From Lactobacillaceae bacterium (GTDB lineage Bacteria; Pseudomonadota; Alphaproteobacteria; RF32; CAG-239): DNA of 64,000 nucleotides. Location: positions 248,001 through 312,000 of the forward strand of contig JAISVX010000001.1 in assembly GCA_031271345.1 (NCBI GenBank), given 5' to 3'. The translations under genes and the position numbers were made by a program. Shown here in pieces: positions 1 through 8,827 of the stretch. How positions within the stretch are numbered: the first letter of the stretch is position 1; every line of letters starts with the position of its first letter. The notes beneath the pieces were generated by a model. The model was given only the letters and a program-made list of their open reading frames with translations. It searched no databases and had not been told where the DNA came from.

Positions 1-1
1 T

Positions 2-136
2 AAAGTCGGCGAAGCAATTTTCAAAAATCTGAAAGAACTTATTGATGTCGACGGCGAAACAATTAAAAAACAGCGCACAGAAAAGTTTTTGGCGATGACA
101 AGAAATATTTCAGAAAAAGAGAAAAAAGGAAAATAA
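2..136 (+). CDS. accA: Acetyl-CoA carboxylase carboxyltransferase alpha subunit, C-terminal fragment
   Basis: The open frame enters from the left edge and gives 44 residues before TAA at 134-136. The tail, a helix followed by a KQRTEKFLAM-like segment, resembles the end of AccA proteins, which usually finish with an [RK]xQRxxKFLxxG motif. AccA is the alpha half of the carboxyltransferase that makes malonyl-CoA for fatty-acid synthesis. The body and catalytic region lie outside the window, so the call rests on the C-terminal motif only. The end of the frame also carries the AAAGGA ribosome binding site of the following rmuC, four bases downstream. Confidence 0.6.
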   Translation, partial: KVGEAIFKNLKELIDVDGETIKKQRTEKFLAMTRNISEKEKKGK

Positions 137-139
137 ACA

Positions 140-1285
140 ATGCCTTTAGAGCTGGACTTAAATTTACTCCTTATAATCGGGGCTGGTATATTTGGGGTTC
201 TGTTTCTGTTTGTCATTTTGTATTTTGCGTTTGGAAAAAAAGAAAAGATAAGCCTTTCAGATGTCGCGGAAAACATGTTTCGCGCGCAGGCAGAGCTGGC
301 TGGGCGTATTGCGCAAATGTCTGAAAGCAGCTTAAATCAGCAGGCAAAAATCGCAGAGGCGATTAATGAGCAGAAAATCTCCGTTCTTCAGATGGTCGAC
401 GAGAAACTTCTTCAGGTGACGAAAAATGTCGGAGAAGGATTGCAGCAGTCAACGACCAAAACTACGGAAACTTTGAACGATTTACGCGAAAGGCTGGCAA
501 AGATTGATGTCGCTCAGCAGAAAATCTCTTCTCTTTCAGAGCAGGTTGTTTCTTTGCAGGAAGTTCTTAACAACAAACAGGCAAGAGGCGCTTTCGGGGA
601 GATTCAGCTTAATGATATAGTAATCTCCGCGCTTCCTCCTTCGGCTTATTCTTTTCAGGTCACTTTAAGCAATCAGAAAAGAGCGGACTGTGTTCTTAAT
701 CTGCCCAACCCTCCAGGCATGATAATTATTGACTCGAAGTTTCCTCTGGAAAGCTATCAGGCTCTGAGAAATGCCGAAAGCGAGAGAGAAAAACTGGAGG
801 CCGCAAGATTTTTTAAAACCTCGGTTTTAAAGCATATAAAAGATGTTGCGGAAAAATATATTATTCAAGGCGAGACCGCGGAGTCGGCCTTAATGTTCCT
901 GCCTTCGGAATCGATATATGCCGAGCTTCACGCAAACTTTGTCGATGTGGTTGAGACCTCGTATCGAAGCAAAGTCTGGATTGTTTCGCCAACAACCCTG
1001 ATGGCAACGTTAAATACTGTCAGAGCGGTGCTGAAAGATGCGCGTATGCGCGAGCAGGCTGGAGTTATACAAAAAGAGGTCGGCTATCTTATTGAAGACA
1101 TAGCGCGTCTTGACGATAGAATTGAAAACTTATCAAGGCACTTTGACCAGGCGGGAAGGGATATTGGCGAGATTAAAATCTCTTCGGGAAAAATATCTAA
1201 AAGAATCGGAACAATTGAAGATATTCAGCTTGGCGATGATGCAAAAGTTTTGGAACAGAACCCCGCAAAGCTGCTGTCGGAATAA
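140..1285 (+). CDS. rmuC: DNA recombination protein RmuC
   Basis: 381 residues. An N-terminal membrane helix (about residues 8-32) is followed by a long coiled coil (about 40-150) and then the RmuC domain, recognisable from GAFGEIQL, the IDSKFPLE segment (about residue 200) and the VSPTTLMATL block (about 280). RmuC proteins have a restriction-endonuclease-like fold and limit recombination at inverted repeats in E. coli; their biochemical activity is not settled. The ATG at 140 has an AAAGGA site inside the end of accA, so the two are probably co-transcribed. The length is typical of alphaproteobacterial members. Confidence 0.9.
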   Translation: MPLELDLNLLLIIGAGIFGVLFLFVILYFAFGKKEKISLSDVAENMFRAQAELAGRIAQMSESSLNQQAKIAEAINEQKISVLQMVDEKLLQVTKNVGEGLQQSTTKTTETLNDLRERLAKIDVAQQKISSLSEQVVSLQEVLNNKQARGAFGEIQLNDIVISALPPSAYSFQVTLSNQKRADCVLNLPNPPGMIIIDSKFPLESYQALRNAESEREKLEAARFFKTSVLKHIKDVAEKYIIQGETAESALMFLPSESIYAELHANFVDVVETSYRSKVWIVSPTTLMATLNTVRAVLKDARMREQAGVIQKEVGYLIEDIARLDDRIENLSRHFDQAGRDIGEIKISSGKISKRIGTIEDIQLGDDAKVLEQNPAKLLSE

Positions 1286-1351
1286 ATTTTATAAATAAAT
1301 TAACCTATTTGGTTTAGTGTAATCAGCAAAGATTTTAGGCAAAGGCTGGTT

Positions 1352-2626
1352 ATGTTTTTACAATGGATTAAAGCAGGCAAAGTATATTTGGATAGAAGGA
1401 TGATAGTAATGACCCTGTTGGGCTTTGCCAGCGGGTTCCCGATGTCTTTGGTTACTTCGACGCTTAGTCTCTGGCTTAATAAATCGGATATTTCAAAAAA
1501 AACCATAGGTTTGTTTTCGCTGGTAAAAACCCCCTATAGCTTTAAATGGCTGTGGGCGCCGGTAGTTGACAGGATTGGCATTCCGTTTTTTCATAAAATG
1601 GGCAGACGCAGAAGCTGGGCGGTTTTTACGCAGATACTGCTTCTGCTTTCCATACTTGGAATGTCGCGGATTGACCCGAAAGCGCATATATATCTTCTCG
1701 CATTTTTTGCTGTTTTGGTAGTGATTGCGTCGGCGTCTCAGGATATTGTTTTGGACGCGTACCGTATAGAAACTTTTGCCCCAAAAGAGCAGGGCGCGGG
1801 AACGGCGATGTTTGTGCTGGGGTATAGGATTGGAATGTTGTTTTCCGGGGCGGGTGCCTTATGGTTTATTCATGCGACAAATCTGGGGTGGAACAGCGTT
1901 TATCTTCTTGTGGCAACTGGTTCGTTTGTCGGTATTTTTACAATCTTATTTATCAAAGAACCTGAGGGAGAACCTGCCGTACCGATAAAAGGCGCGGACT
2001 ATAAGGAGAAACTGAATAATTTTTATAAAACTTCCGTTGTCGAGCCAATGCGGGATTTTATGAAAAGAACTGACTGGAAAATTATTTTGCTTTTTGTTTT
2101 TCTTTATAAAATGAGCGACGCGTATATGGGACCGATGGTTTATCCGTTTTATGACGACATGGGCTTTTCCGAAGGCGAAATTGCAAAGATTACAAAAATT
2201 TACGGGATGATTGCGACAATAGCCGGCGGCATTGTCGGAGGATTAATTGCCAGCAGGTATAATATTTATAAAACTTTATTTATCGGCGGAGTATTGCAGG
2301 GGTTATCAAATTTAATGTTTGTTGTTCAGGCGCATGTCGGCAATGATACGGATTGCTTAACAATGACAATAGCGGTTGAAAATGTTGCCGGAGGCATTGG
2401 CACGGCGGCGTTTGTCGCGTATTTGTCGTCATTGTGCAATATAAAATATACCGCGACACAATATGCGCTGTTGTCGTCTTTTATGAGTCTGCTCCGAGAT
2501 ATAGTCTCATCCAGCAGCGGGTATCTGCTTACGGTTACAGACTGGTCGATGTTCTTTATAATCACAACATTGATGGCTCTGCCGGGGTTGTTATTAATCC
2601 CCTATATTGGCAGAAAAAGCGATTAG
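1352..2626 (+). CDS. AmpG-like MFS permease
   Basis: 424 residues, almost wholly hydrophobic with about 12 predicted membrane segments. The N-terminal LLGFASGFPM segment and the following LWL...K.IG.F.L...PY..K.LWAP.VD pattern are the signature of the AmpG family (major facilitator superfamily). AmpG imports GlcNAc-anhydroMurNAc peptides for cell-wall recycling. Related permeases are multiplied in Rickettsiales, where their substrates are unknown, so the substrate here is inferred from family only. The ATG at 1352 follows an AAAGG-like site; a later in-frame ATG at 1400 is possible. It lies 66 bases after rmuC and is probably the end of that transcript. Confidence 0.82.
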   Translation: MFLQWIKAGKVYLDRRMIVMTLLGFASGFPMSLVTSTLSLWLNKSDISKKTIGLFSLVKTPYSFKWLWAPVVDRIGIPFFHKMGRRRSWAVFTQILLLLSILGMSRIDPKAHIYLLAFFAVLVVIASASQDIVLDAYRIETFAPKEQGAGTAMFVLGYRIGMLFSGAGALWFIHATNLGWNSVYLLVATGSFVGIFTILFIKEPEGEPAVPIKGADYKEKLNNFYKTSVVEPMRDFMKRTDWKIILLFVFLYKMSDAYMGPMVYPFYDDMGFSEGEIAKITKIYGMIATIAGGIVGGLIASRYNIYKTLFIGGVLQGLSNLMFVVQAHVGNDTDCLTMTIAVENVAGGIGTAAFVAYLSSLCNIKYTATQYALLSSFMSLLRDIVSSSSGYLLTVTDWSMFFIITTLMALPGLLLIPYIGRKSD

Positions 2627-2700
2627 ACATAAGGCAAAATATTGACTTTTTCTTGTTTCATGCTATTTTTGTCCAAAATAAAAACAAGTCAGGAAAAAGA

Positions 2701-3450
2701 ATGAATAGTAAATTTGTAATAGTCGGTTTGCCCGGGTCTGGAAAGTCTACTGTCTGCGGATATATTTTGCAGAACATCTGCAAAGGAAAAGTAGCCCCTG
2801 TATCAACGGATAAAGCTGTTCTGCAGGCAAGACAAAATCATGATTTCCCGGTAACAAAAAAATATATTGAGAATTTTGAGAAAAACTATGGCGAAAAGCT
2901 GGATTTGGAAGTTTTCAGTCTGGAAAACGACGGCGCTTTTATAAAAAAACACGGAGAAACCGCGTTTAGAGATTTTGAGGAAGCGGTTATTATTGATATG
3001 TTTGAAAATAATAAGTTCAAAGGCAAATATCCCGATTTGGGAGGCGCCGCTTTTATGAGAGAAAATACCCGCAGAGCGATAAAGAAAAATAAATATTTAT
3101 CTATATATTTAAAAGTTTCTCCAGAGGTAATCGGAGATTATTTATATAAAGATTATATGGAGTCAAAGGCTGCGGGAGTCGTTAAAAGAGGAAATTATAC
3201 GACATGCGCAGACGATGCCGCGGCTGAAGGACGGGATGTTAGAGAGGCCTTGGTTGAGTTTAGTCAGAAACACAGAAAAGAACGCGAAACTATTTATGAA
3301 AAGGCGGACATCGTGGTATATGTCAATAAAAAAGAAGAAGCCGCCAATGTTGCCATGGAAATTATGGACGCCGTAAAAAAACACGGCGAGATTGAGCGGC
3401 GGGGCTTTTATAATATGTCTTTGCGCAAAAAGAAACAAAGCGCAAAATAA
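2701..3450 (+). CDS. Divergent shikimate-kinase-like P-loop kinase
   Basis: 249 residues from the ATG at 2701, which has AGGAAAAAGA just upstream; the open frame extends further upstream into the end of the permease gene, but that part overlaps a real gene and lacks a binding site. A Walker A loop GLPGSGKS is at residues 9-16. Further matches to shikimate kinase are STDK (acidic strand), the GETAFRDFEE motif (substrate-binding Arg in AroK) and a GGA-MRENTRRAI segment in place of GGG-x-RPEN. The C-terminal RETIYEKADIVV block matches the family end. It is about 75 residues longer than AroK because of central insertions, so the true substrate may differ. A strong terminator follows. Confidence 0.55.
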   Translation: MNSKFVIVGLPGSGKSTVCGYILQNICKGKVAPVSTDKAVLQARQNHDFPVTKKYIENFEKNYGEKLDLEVFSLENDGAFIKKHGETAFRDFEEAVIIDMFENNKFKGKYPDLGGAAFMRENTRRAIKKNKYLSIYLKVSPEVIGDYLYKDYMESKAAGVVKRGNYTTCADDAAAEGRDVREALVEFSQKHRKERETIYEKADIVVYVNKKEEAANVAMEIMDAVKKHGEIERRGFYNMSLRKKKQSAK

Positions 3451-3457
3451 CCAGTTG

Positions 3458-3486
3458 GGGCATAATATTTAATTATGCCCTTTTTT
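3458..3486 (+). terminator. Rho-independent terminator after the kinase-like gene
   Basis: A perfect 9-bp stem, GGGCATAAT (3458-3466) with ATTATGCCC (3472-3480), has a 5-base AT loop and is followed directly by six T. It stops transcription of the plus-strand kinase-like gene before the convergent dehydrogenase gene. Confidence 0.9.
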
Positions 3487-4258
3487 AGGCTTTTTGCGGC
3501 AATATAGAATATATGTAATCGCTGATAAAATTTGGTAAAATTGATAAAAACCATGTAGCCAGTCTCAAATACCATGGAAAAGAGATTACAGCTTTGTGCT
3601 TGTTCAGTCCATCGGCAATTATTTCTGCCGCTTCGTCAATTTCTTTAATACCCGGCATTGAGCAGGTGTTTTGGTCTGTGATGTTTGATTTAACAAAACC
3701 AGGGCATATAACGCTGACATTTATTCCCTCAGGTTTGAGTTTTATTCTCAAAGCTTCTCCCCATGCTTTTACGCAGGCTTTTGTCGCGCTGTAGTCCGGG
3801 CAGGTGGCAAGTCCGTGATACCCCGCGATAGAGCTTAAAACAGCGATAGATTTAATGTCGTTTATAGATTTTCTTTCGCTTTTTTTATAAATTTCTATGA
3901 CGGGTAAAACCGTGTTCAGAACGCCGTTAATGTTTATATTAAAGGTGTCGTATGCCGCTTCTATGCCGTCGTCTGTTGTCCCAACTCCGGCGTTTGCATA
4001 AACCAAATCTAAAGCCGCCTTTGAATTGCTTTCGTTTATCCAGTTGCGCATAGCGTCTCTATCGGTAACATCAAGCTTGACGGCAAAAACATTTTTGCAG
4101 TGTTTTTTACATTCTTTCTCGACTTCATTTAGTCTTTTTGCATTTCTCCCGCTGATGAAAAGATTTTCCGCTCCGTTTTTTGCATAAAAAACCGCTAGTC
4201 CTTTTCCAATTCCAGAGCTTGCTCCTGTGATTAAAATGTTTTTATAGATGTTTTTCAT
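3485..4258 (-). CDS. Short-chain dehydrogenase/reductase (SDR)
   Basis: 257 residues with the classical SDR pattern: nucleotide-binding TGASSGIG (residues 11-18), NAG (89-91), catalytic Ser in LSSIAG (about 142-143) and YSATK with Tyr156 and Lys160. The enzyme should reduce or oxidise a carbonyl or hydroxyl with NAD(P)(H); the substrate cannot be told from sequence. The C-terminal hydrophobic stretch (about 227-250) could associate with the membrane, as in several SDRs acting on lipids. It is transcribed alone, convergent with the kinase-like gene and divergent from yicC. Confidence 0.85.
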   Translation of the reverse strand: MKNIYKNILITGASSGIGKGLAVFYAKNGAENLFISGRNAKRLNEVEKECKKHCKNVFAVKLDVTDRDAMRNWINESNSKAALDLVYANAGVGTTDDGIEAAYDTFNININGVLNTVLPVIEIYKKSERKSINDIKSIAVLSSIAGYHGLATCPDYSATKACVKAWGEALRIKLKPEGINVSVICPGFVKSNITDQNTCSMPGIKEIDEAAEIIADGLNKHKAVISFPWYLRLATWFLSILPNFISDYIYSILPQKA

Positions 4259-4334
4259 TTAAACTCCGAGTAAAATATTATTTAACTAATTTGAGTCATA
4301 ATAAAACAAATTTTTAAAAATAGGGAGAAATTTT

Positions 4335-5240
4335 TTGGGTATTTCTAGCATGACGGGTTTCGCAAAGCAAAACGGCGAACTGGTTTTTGATGATTTGAGC
4401 TTTAACTGGTCTTTTGAGCTTAAAAGCGTAAACGGCAAAAGCATTGATATAAAAGTTAAATCTCCTTCATGGCTGGGGGATATATCAATTCAGCTTAAAA
4501 CAATTTTATCAAAATATTTCAGCCGCGGTTCGTTTGGCGTTTATCTTGATGTCAATTCCGAAAACTCTAACCAGAAGATAAGAATAAACGAAGATTTATT
4601 AAGCCAGCTTATTGAAAGAGCAATAGAGATATATAATAAAAATCAGGATGGTTTTGCCAAGCCTACAGCCGGCGAGCTTCTTAATGCAAAAGGCGTTATT
4701 GAAGTCGAAGACAGCATGCTGGGGGATGAAAACATGGAGACCTTTCAAAAAACGCTTTTCGACAGCTTTGAGGAGGGATGTAAATCTTTAAGAGAAAGCA
4801 GGCTTTTGGAAGGCGCGAAAATTAAAACCGCGTTGATGGATATTCTTGCTAAAGTTGAAGCAATAATAGGCGATATTGAAAATATTTCAAAAAACATGCC
4901 TGAAAAGCTGAAGGAAAAACTTCGCCAGCAGATTTCTTCAATGCTGGATACAAACGTAAATATTACGGAAGACAGGATTGCGCAGGAAGTGGTTTTTTAT
5001 GTTGCAAAAGCGGATATTCAAGAAGAAATAGACAGGCTTAAAGCTCATATCAAAACTGCGACAGAGCTTTTAGCCTCAAAAGAAGCCGTGGGAAGAAAAC
5101 TAGATTTTCTTTGCCAGGAGCTAAATAGAGAAGCCAATACGACATGCTCGAAGTCTGTTGATATAAATATTACAAATTATGGCATGGAGTTGAAAACTTT
5201 GATTGAGCAGTTTAGGGAGCAAATCCAAAACATAGAGTAA
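4335..5240 (+). CDS. yicC: YicC-family endoribonuclease-like protein
   Basis: 301 residues. The N-terminal SSMTGFA motif and the C-terminal block rich in E, K and L (KLDFLCQELNREANT followed by SKS, about residues 255-275) define the YicC family. E. coli YicC is an RNase that affects small-RNA turnover. The start is TTG at 4335: AGGGAG at 4322-4327 lies seven bases upstream, and the conserved MTGFA follows a few codons later. gmk starts 31 bases downstream, a pairing common in bacteria, and the gene heads an operon running to the PAP2 phosphatase. Confidence 0.9.
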   Translation: MGISSMTGFAKQNGELVFDDLSFNWSFELKSVNGKSIDIKVKSPSWLGDISIQLKTILSKYFSRGSFGVYLDVNSENSNQKIRINEDLLSQLIERAIEIYNKNQDGFAKPTAGELLNAKGVIEVEDSMLGDENMETFQKTLFDSFEEGCKSLRESRLLEGAKIKTALMDILAKVEAIIGDIENISKNMPEKLKEKLRQQISSMLDTNVNITEDRIAQEVVFYVAKADIQEEIDRLKAHIKTATELLASKEAVGRKLDFLCQELNREANTTCSKSVDINITNYGMELKTLIEQFREQIQNIE

Positions 5241-5271
5241 AAAACTCGGATTAAAAGAATGGAGCAAGGAT

Positions 5272-5946
5272 ATGGTCGATGTAGTTGATTATTTGAGAAA
5301 AACCCGCCGCGGCGCAATGTTTATTTTTGACGGGCTTTCAGGTTCGGGAAAAAACACCGTGATTGAAAAACTGATTGCAAGAGATAAAAACTTAAAGTTC
5401 TCGGTTTCTGTTACCAGCAGACCAATGAGAGAGGGCGAAAAAGAAGGCGTGAACTACTACTATGTTTCTGACGAAAAATATAATGAGCTGCTTTCCGAAG
5501 ACGCTTTTTATGAACATGTAGAATCTGATTATGGAAATAAATACGGCACTTTGCGTTCAGAAGTAGACGGCTTTCTTAAAGTCGGTCAGGATGTGCTGTT
5601 TGATTTGGATTTTCCCGGTATCGTTCAGCTAAAAGGCAAAGCCGGCGACGATGTCGTTACCATCGGTCTTTTGCCTCCGTCTATCAGAGAACTGAAAGAA
5701 AGGCTCATAAGCCGCGGCGATGATATAAGTGTTATCAAAAAAAGAATGAAAGCTTTTAGAACGCGTCTTTCATATATGAGCGGATATGACTATGTGGTTA
5801 TAAACGATAATATTGACGACACGGTGGCAAAAGTGCAGAGGATTATTTCCGGCGAGAGAATGAAAAGAGTGAGACAAATCGGGCTTCCGACGATTATGAA
5901 ACAGCTTTTTGACGAGCTTAAAGAGGTTGAAGAATTAGGAGAATAA
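5272..5946 (+). CDS. gmk: Guanylate kinase
   Basis: 224 residues. The enzyme phosphorylates GMP to GDP. The P-loop GLSGSGKNT is at residues 21-29, followed by SVTSRPMREGE-GVNYYYVS, which binds GMP, and the EHVESDYGNKYGT segment. The residue after the P-loop lysine is Asn where most families have Ser, Thr or Gly, and the usual DIDxQG becomes DLDFPG; both are mild departures. The start ATG follows GGAGCAAGG. Its last codons carry the AGGAG site of the next gene. Confidence 0.92.
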   Translation: MVDVVDYLRKTRRGAMFIFDGLSGSGKNTVIEKLIARDKNLKFSVSVTSRPMREGEKEGVNYYYVSDEKYNELLSEDAFYEHVESDYGNKYGTLRSEVDGFLKVGQDVLFDLDFPGIVQLKGKAGDDVVTIGLLPPSIRELKERLISRGDDISVIKKRMKAFRTRLSYMSGYDYVVINDNIDDTVAKVQRIISGERMKRVRQIGLPTIMKQLFDELKEVEELGE

Positions 5947-5950
5947 TAAA

Positions 5951-6892
5951 TTGAATAAAATTTATAATTCAATCGGCGAACTTGTCGGCAATACTCCGAT
6001 GATAAAGCTTGAAAGACTGTCGGAAGAACTCCGATTAAAAGGAAATATTCTGGCAAAATGCGAGTTTTATAACCCGCTGTTTTCTGTTAAAGACAGGGTG
6101 GCTCTCGGTATGATTGAAGCGGCGGAGAAAAGCGGCAGGGTCAATGAGGAAACAATATTTGTCGAGGCAACATCGGGAAATACGGGAATAGCATTATCGG
6201 CGATTTGCGCCTCAAGGGGCTATAAGCTGGTTATAATTATGCCTGAAAACATGACAAGAGAAAGAGTGGAGCTTGTTCGGCATTTTGGTGCGGAAGTTAT
6301 TCTTACTCCCCAAGAAGACGGCATGGAAGGCTCTCTAAAAAAGGCGGAGCTTCTTGAACTGCGCAATCCCAACGTTATTTTGCTAAAACAATTTACAAAT
6401 GAAGCGAATCCAAATGCCCACAGGTTTGGAACCAGCATGGAAATAATGGAGCAGACAGGCGGGGATGTCGATTGTTTGGTAAGCGCGGTCGGTACGGCAG
6501 GTACAATATCCGGCATTGCTTCAACATTGCGAACAACCAACCCAGACTTATATGTTGTGGCTGTCGAGCCAAAATCCAGCCCGGTATTAAGCGGAGGCGA
6601 ACCTGGACCGCACAAAATTCCAGGGATTGGCGCTGGATTTATCCCGGAGTTTTTTGATGACGGGCTGGTTGATGAAACTATAGATGTTAGAGATGAAGAA
6701 GCATGGGATATGCTGAAGCTTGCTGCAAAGATTGAGGGTCTTCCTGTAGGAATCTCTTCCGGGGCGGCGCTTTTTGCAGCTTGCGAAGTGGCGAAAAGAG
6801 ATGAAATGGAAGGCAAAAATATTGTGGTTATCTTGGCTTCTGCGGTTGAGAGATATTTATCTTTGCTTTATCCTGCTTTATCTAATGAGTAA
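5951..6892 (+). CDS. cysK: Cysteine synthase family PLP enzyme
   Basis: 313 residues. The pyridoxal-phosphate lysine lies in NPLFSVKDR (Lys47) and the substrate loop is TSGNTG (residues 74-79). GTAGTISG is the phosphate-binding loop (usually GTGGT). The family condenses O-acetylserine with sulfide to cysteine. The C-terminal motif, normally xSxGERYLST, reads ASAVERYLSL, so a residue that usually positions the PLP ring nitrogen is altered. The TTG start at 5951 has AGGAG nine bases upstream inside gmk. CysK and CysM cannot be separated with confidence. Confidence 0.85.
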   Translation: MNKIYNSIGELVGNTPMIKLERLSEELRLKGNILAKCEFYNPLFSVKDRVALGMIEAAEKSGRVNEETIFVEATSGNTGIALSAICASRGYKLVIIMPENMTRERVELVRHFGAEVILTPQEDGMEGSLKKAELLELRNPNVILLKQFTNEANPNAHRFGTSMEIMEQTGGDVDCLVSAVGTAGTISGIASTLRTTNPDLYVVAVEPKSSPVLSGGEPGPHKIPGIGAGFIPEFFDDGLVDETIDVRDEEAWDMLKLAAKIEGLPVGISSGAALFAACEVAKRDEMEGKNIVVILASAVERYLSLLYPALSNE

Positions 6893-6909
6893 AATTTGAC
6901 TGAGAAAAC

Positions 6910-8013
6910 ATGAACCCAAACTTTATTTTATCTAAATATCTTACCAAAAGCTTCCTAGTAACGTTTCTAGGCGTTTTGCTTATGGTTTTGGGCGTAGTTT
7001 TTATGTTTGAAATTATTGAGCTTTTGCGCAGGTTTTCCGGCAGAGACGCCGCGTTCAGCTTCATTCTTAAAATGGGGCTTACAAAGATGCCGAGGACAAT
7101 CGAAATGATTTTTCCTTTCGTTGTTATGATTGCGGGTATGATTACATTTTGGAAGTTTAGCAAATCGAACGAGTTTGTGGTCATTAGGGTTGCCGGCGTT
7201 TCAATTTGGGGCTTTTTGGCGCCGATTGTATTTATAACCTTTATCGTCGGGGCAATTAATGTCGCGGCTGTAAACCCTTTGTCTTCCTGGATGTATGAGG
7301 TTTATGAAACGCTTGATTACAGATATAAAACCAAAAATCCCGAAGCCATGCTGTTTGACAGCAAGGGACTGTGGTTTCGAGAGGCGGCGGAAGAGGGAAA
7401 AGTTGTAATTCTTCAGGCAAAATCAATTAAGCAGGAAGAAAAAACCCTGTTTTTGAAAAATATTACAATAATCGAAATGGATAAAAACTCTATTCCTATT
7501 CTTCGAATTGAGGCGTTTGCGGGCGATTTGTATGATGGCTATTTTGAGCTTAAAGACGTTAAAATATTTAAAGCCGGCGAGCCGACAGAAGTTTTAAACA
7601 GTATGGAATATAAAACGTCTATTAATATTGACAGGATTAGAGAAAACTTTGTTGAGCCAGAGGCGATTTCTTTTTGGGATCTGCCGTTGACAATTAAGTT
7701 TTATGAGGCGTCTGGCTTCTCCGCAAGAAAACACTATTTGAGATATATGACGCTTTTGGTTTCGCCATTTTTGCTGTGTTCGATGATACTTGTTTCCGCG
7801 GTGTTTTCACTGCGTCCAAACACCAGAAGAGGCGGCGTAATGCTTATGGTTGCGGGGGGCATATCAACGGGATTTTTGGTTTATTTTATGTCGCAGGTAA
7901 TATATGCCTTTGGTCTTAACGGATATATCCCGGTATTGCTGTCCGTATGCTCGCCGTTTTTGGTTATCACCCTTATCAGCGTTTCTGTTTTGCTGCACCT
8001 CGAGGATGGTTAG
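6910..8013 (+). CDS. lptG: LptG-like lipopolysaccharide export permease
   Basis: 367 residues of the YjgP/YjgQ (LptF/LptG) family. Three membrane helices near the N terminus, with the FEIIELLRRF motif after the first, precede a periplasmic beta-jellyroll-like region (about 115-260) and three more helices at the C terminus. With LptF and the ATPase LptB it extracts LPS from the inner membrane. The FEIIELLRR segment favours LptG over LptF. No LptF partner is next to it, although the two are often adjacent. It lies 17 bases after the cysteine synthase gene. Confidence 0.85.
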   Translation: MNPNFILSKYLTKSFLVTFLGVLLMVLGVVFMFEIIELLRRFSGRDAAFSFILKMGLTKMPRTIEMIFPFVVMIAGMITFWKFSKSNEFVVIRVAGVSIWGFLAPIVFITFIVGAINVAAVNPLSSWMYEVYETLDYRYKTKNPEAMLFDSKGLWFREAAEEGKVVILQAKSIKQEEKTLFLKNITIIEMDKNSIPILRIEAFAGDLYDGYFELKDVKIFKAGEPTEVLNSMEYKTSINIDRIRENFVEPEAISFWDLPLTIKFYEASGFSARKHYLRYMTLLVSPFLLCSMILVSAVFSLRPNTRRGGVMLMVAGGISTGFLVYFMSQVIYAFGLNGYIPVLLSVCSPFLVITLISVSVLLHLEDG

Positions 8014-8718
8014 ATGATAAGTTTCAAAAATTTTAGATTCCGCAAGATAAAACCCATAACTTTTTTTGATGAAAAGCCGATAGTTAATTTGTTGGTTTTG
8101 TTTTTTTCATTTATGGTAATCGCGCTGTCTCCTTATCTTGATATTTTTATAAGCGGCGCGTTTTTTAAAGATGGTAATTTTTTGTTTAAAAATAATATCA
8201 TTTTTAATTTTGTTGATAAATATTTCCCGCATATTTTGGTTTTAATAAGTTTATCCGTATTTTTACTGTGGCTTGCCGGGTACTTTAATTCAAAAAAATG
8301 GATTTTTTATATAAATACCAAAGCGATGTGGTTTCTATGCGGAACAATGCTTATCGGACCGCTTATAATTGTTAACGGGCTTTTTAAGACTTTTTGGGGA
8401 AGAGCCAGACCGAAAGACATTATAGAATTTGGTGGGGATAAAATATTTTCCCCCGCAATGATAATTTCCGATCAGTGCAGATGGGACTGCTCGTTTGTCT
8501 CCGGGCATACTTCGGTTGCTTTCTGGCTTATCGCTTTGGCGTTGGTTATGCCCGAAAAACACCGCAAAGCTTATGTCTGGGCAGCGTTTGTTATTGGAGT
8601 TTTCGTCGCTTTTGTAAGAATAGCTCAGGGATACCACTTTTTCTCGGATGTGTTTTTTGCCGGCGTAGTTACCACCTATGTTATATGGATTATGTATTAT
8701 TATTTAAAACCAAATTAA
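8014..8718 (+). CDS. PAP2-family membrane phosphatase
   Basis: 234 residues, about six membrane helices. All three PAP2 motifs are present: K-x6-RP (KTFWGRARP, Lys125 to Pro133), SGH (163-165) and R-x5-H-x3-D (Arg202, His208, Asp212). The family includes undecaprenyl-diphosphate phosphatases and lipid A phosphatases (LpxE/LpxF). The ATG follows the lptG stop directly, so the two are translationally linked, which favours a lipid A or carrier-lipid substrate; this is inference. It closes the yicC operon. Confidence 0.85.
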   Translation: MISFKNFRFRKIKPITFFDEKPIVNLLVLFFSFMVIALSPYLDIFISGAFFKDGNFLFKNNIIFNFVDKYFPHILVLISLSVFLLWLAGYFNSKKWIFYINTKAMWFLCGTMLIGPLIIVNGLFKTFWGRARPKDIIEFGGDKIFSPAMIISDQCRWDCSFVSGHTSVAFWLIALALVMPEKHRKAYVWAAFVIGVFVAFVRIAQGYHFFSDVFFAGVVTTYVIWIMYYYLKPN

Positions 8719-8780
8719 AAAAGTTCTGGAATTTTAAAAATATATATGATATATAACGATTAATTTGATAGATATTTATT

Positions 8781-8810
8781 GAAGGTGGGGTGAAAACCCC
8801 ACCTTCTTTC
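8781..8810 (+). terminator. Strong hairpin between the PAP2 gene and rimP
   Basis: A perfect 10-bp stem GAAGGTGGGG (8781-8790) / CCCCACCTTC (8797-8806) has a 6-base loop and a short TTTC tail. It lies 62 bases after the PAP2 stop and 21 bases before rimP. The stem is very strong but the T run is poor, so it may be a terminator or an attenuator in the rimP leader. Confidence 0.7.
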
Positions 8811-8827
8811 ATAGGAAAAAGCGAGAT

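Noticed and set aside
2434-2700. Extended start for the shikimate-kinase-like gene
   Set aside because: The added part lies inside the permease gene and lacks a site; the ATG at 2701 has AGGAAAAAGA and starts the P-loop fold.
6220-6816. A long open frame antisense to the cysteine synthase gene
   Set aside because: Fully nested, serine- and proline-rich shadow without any motif.
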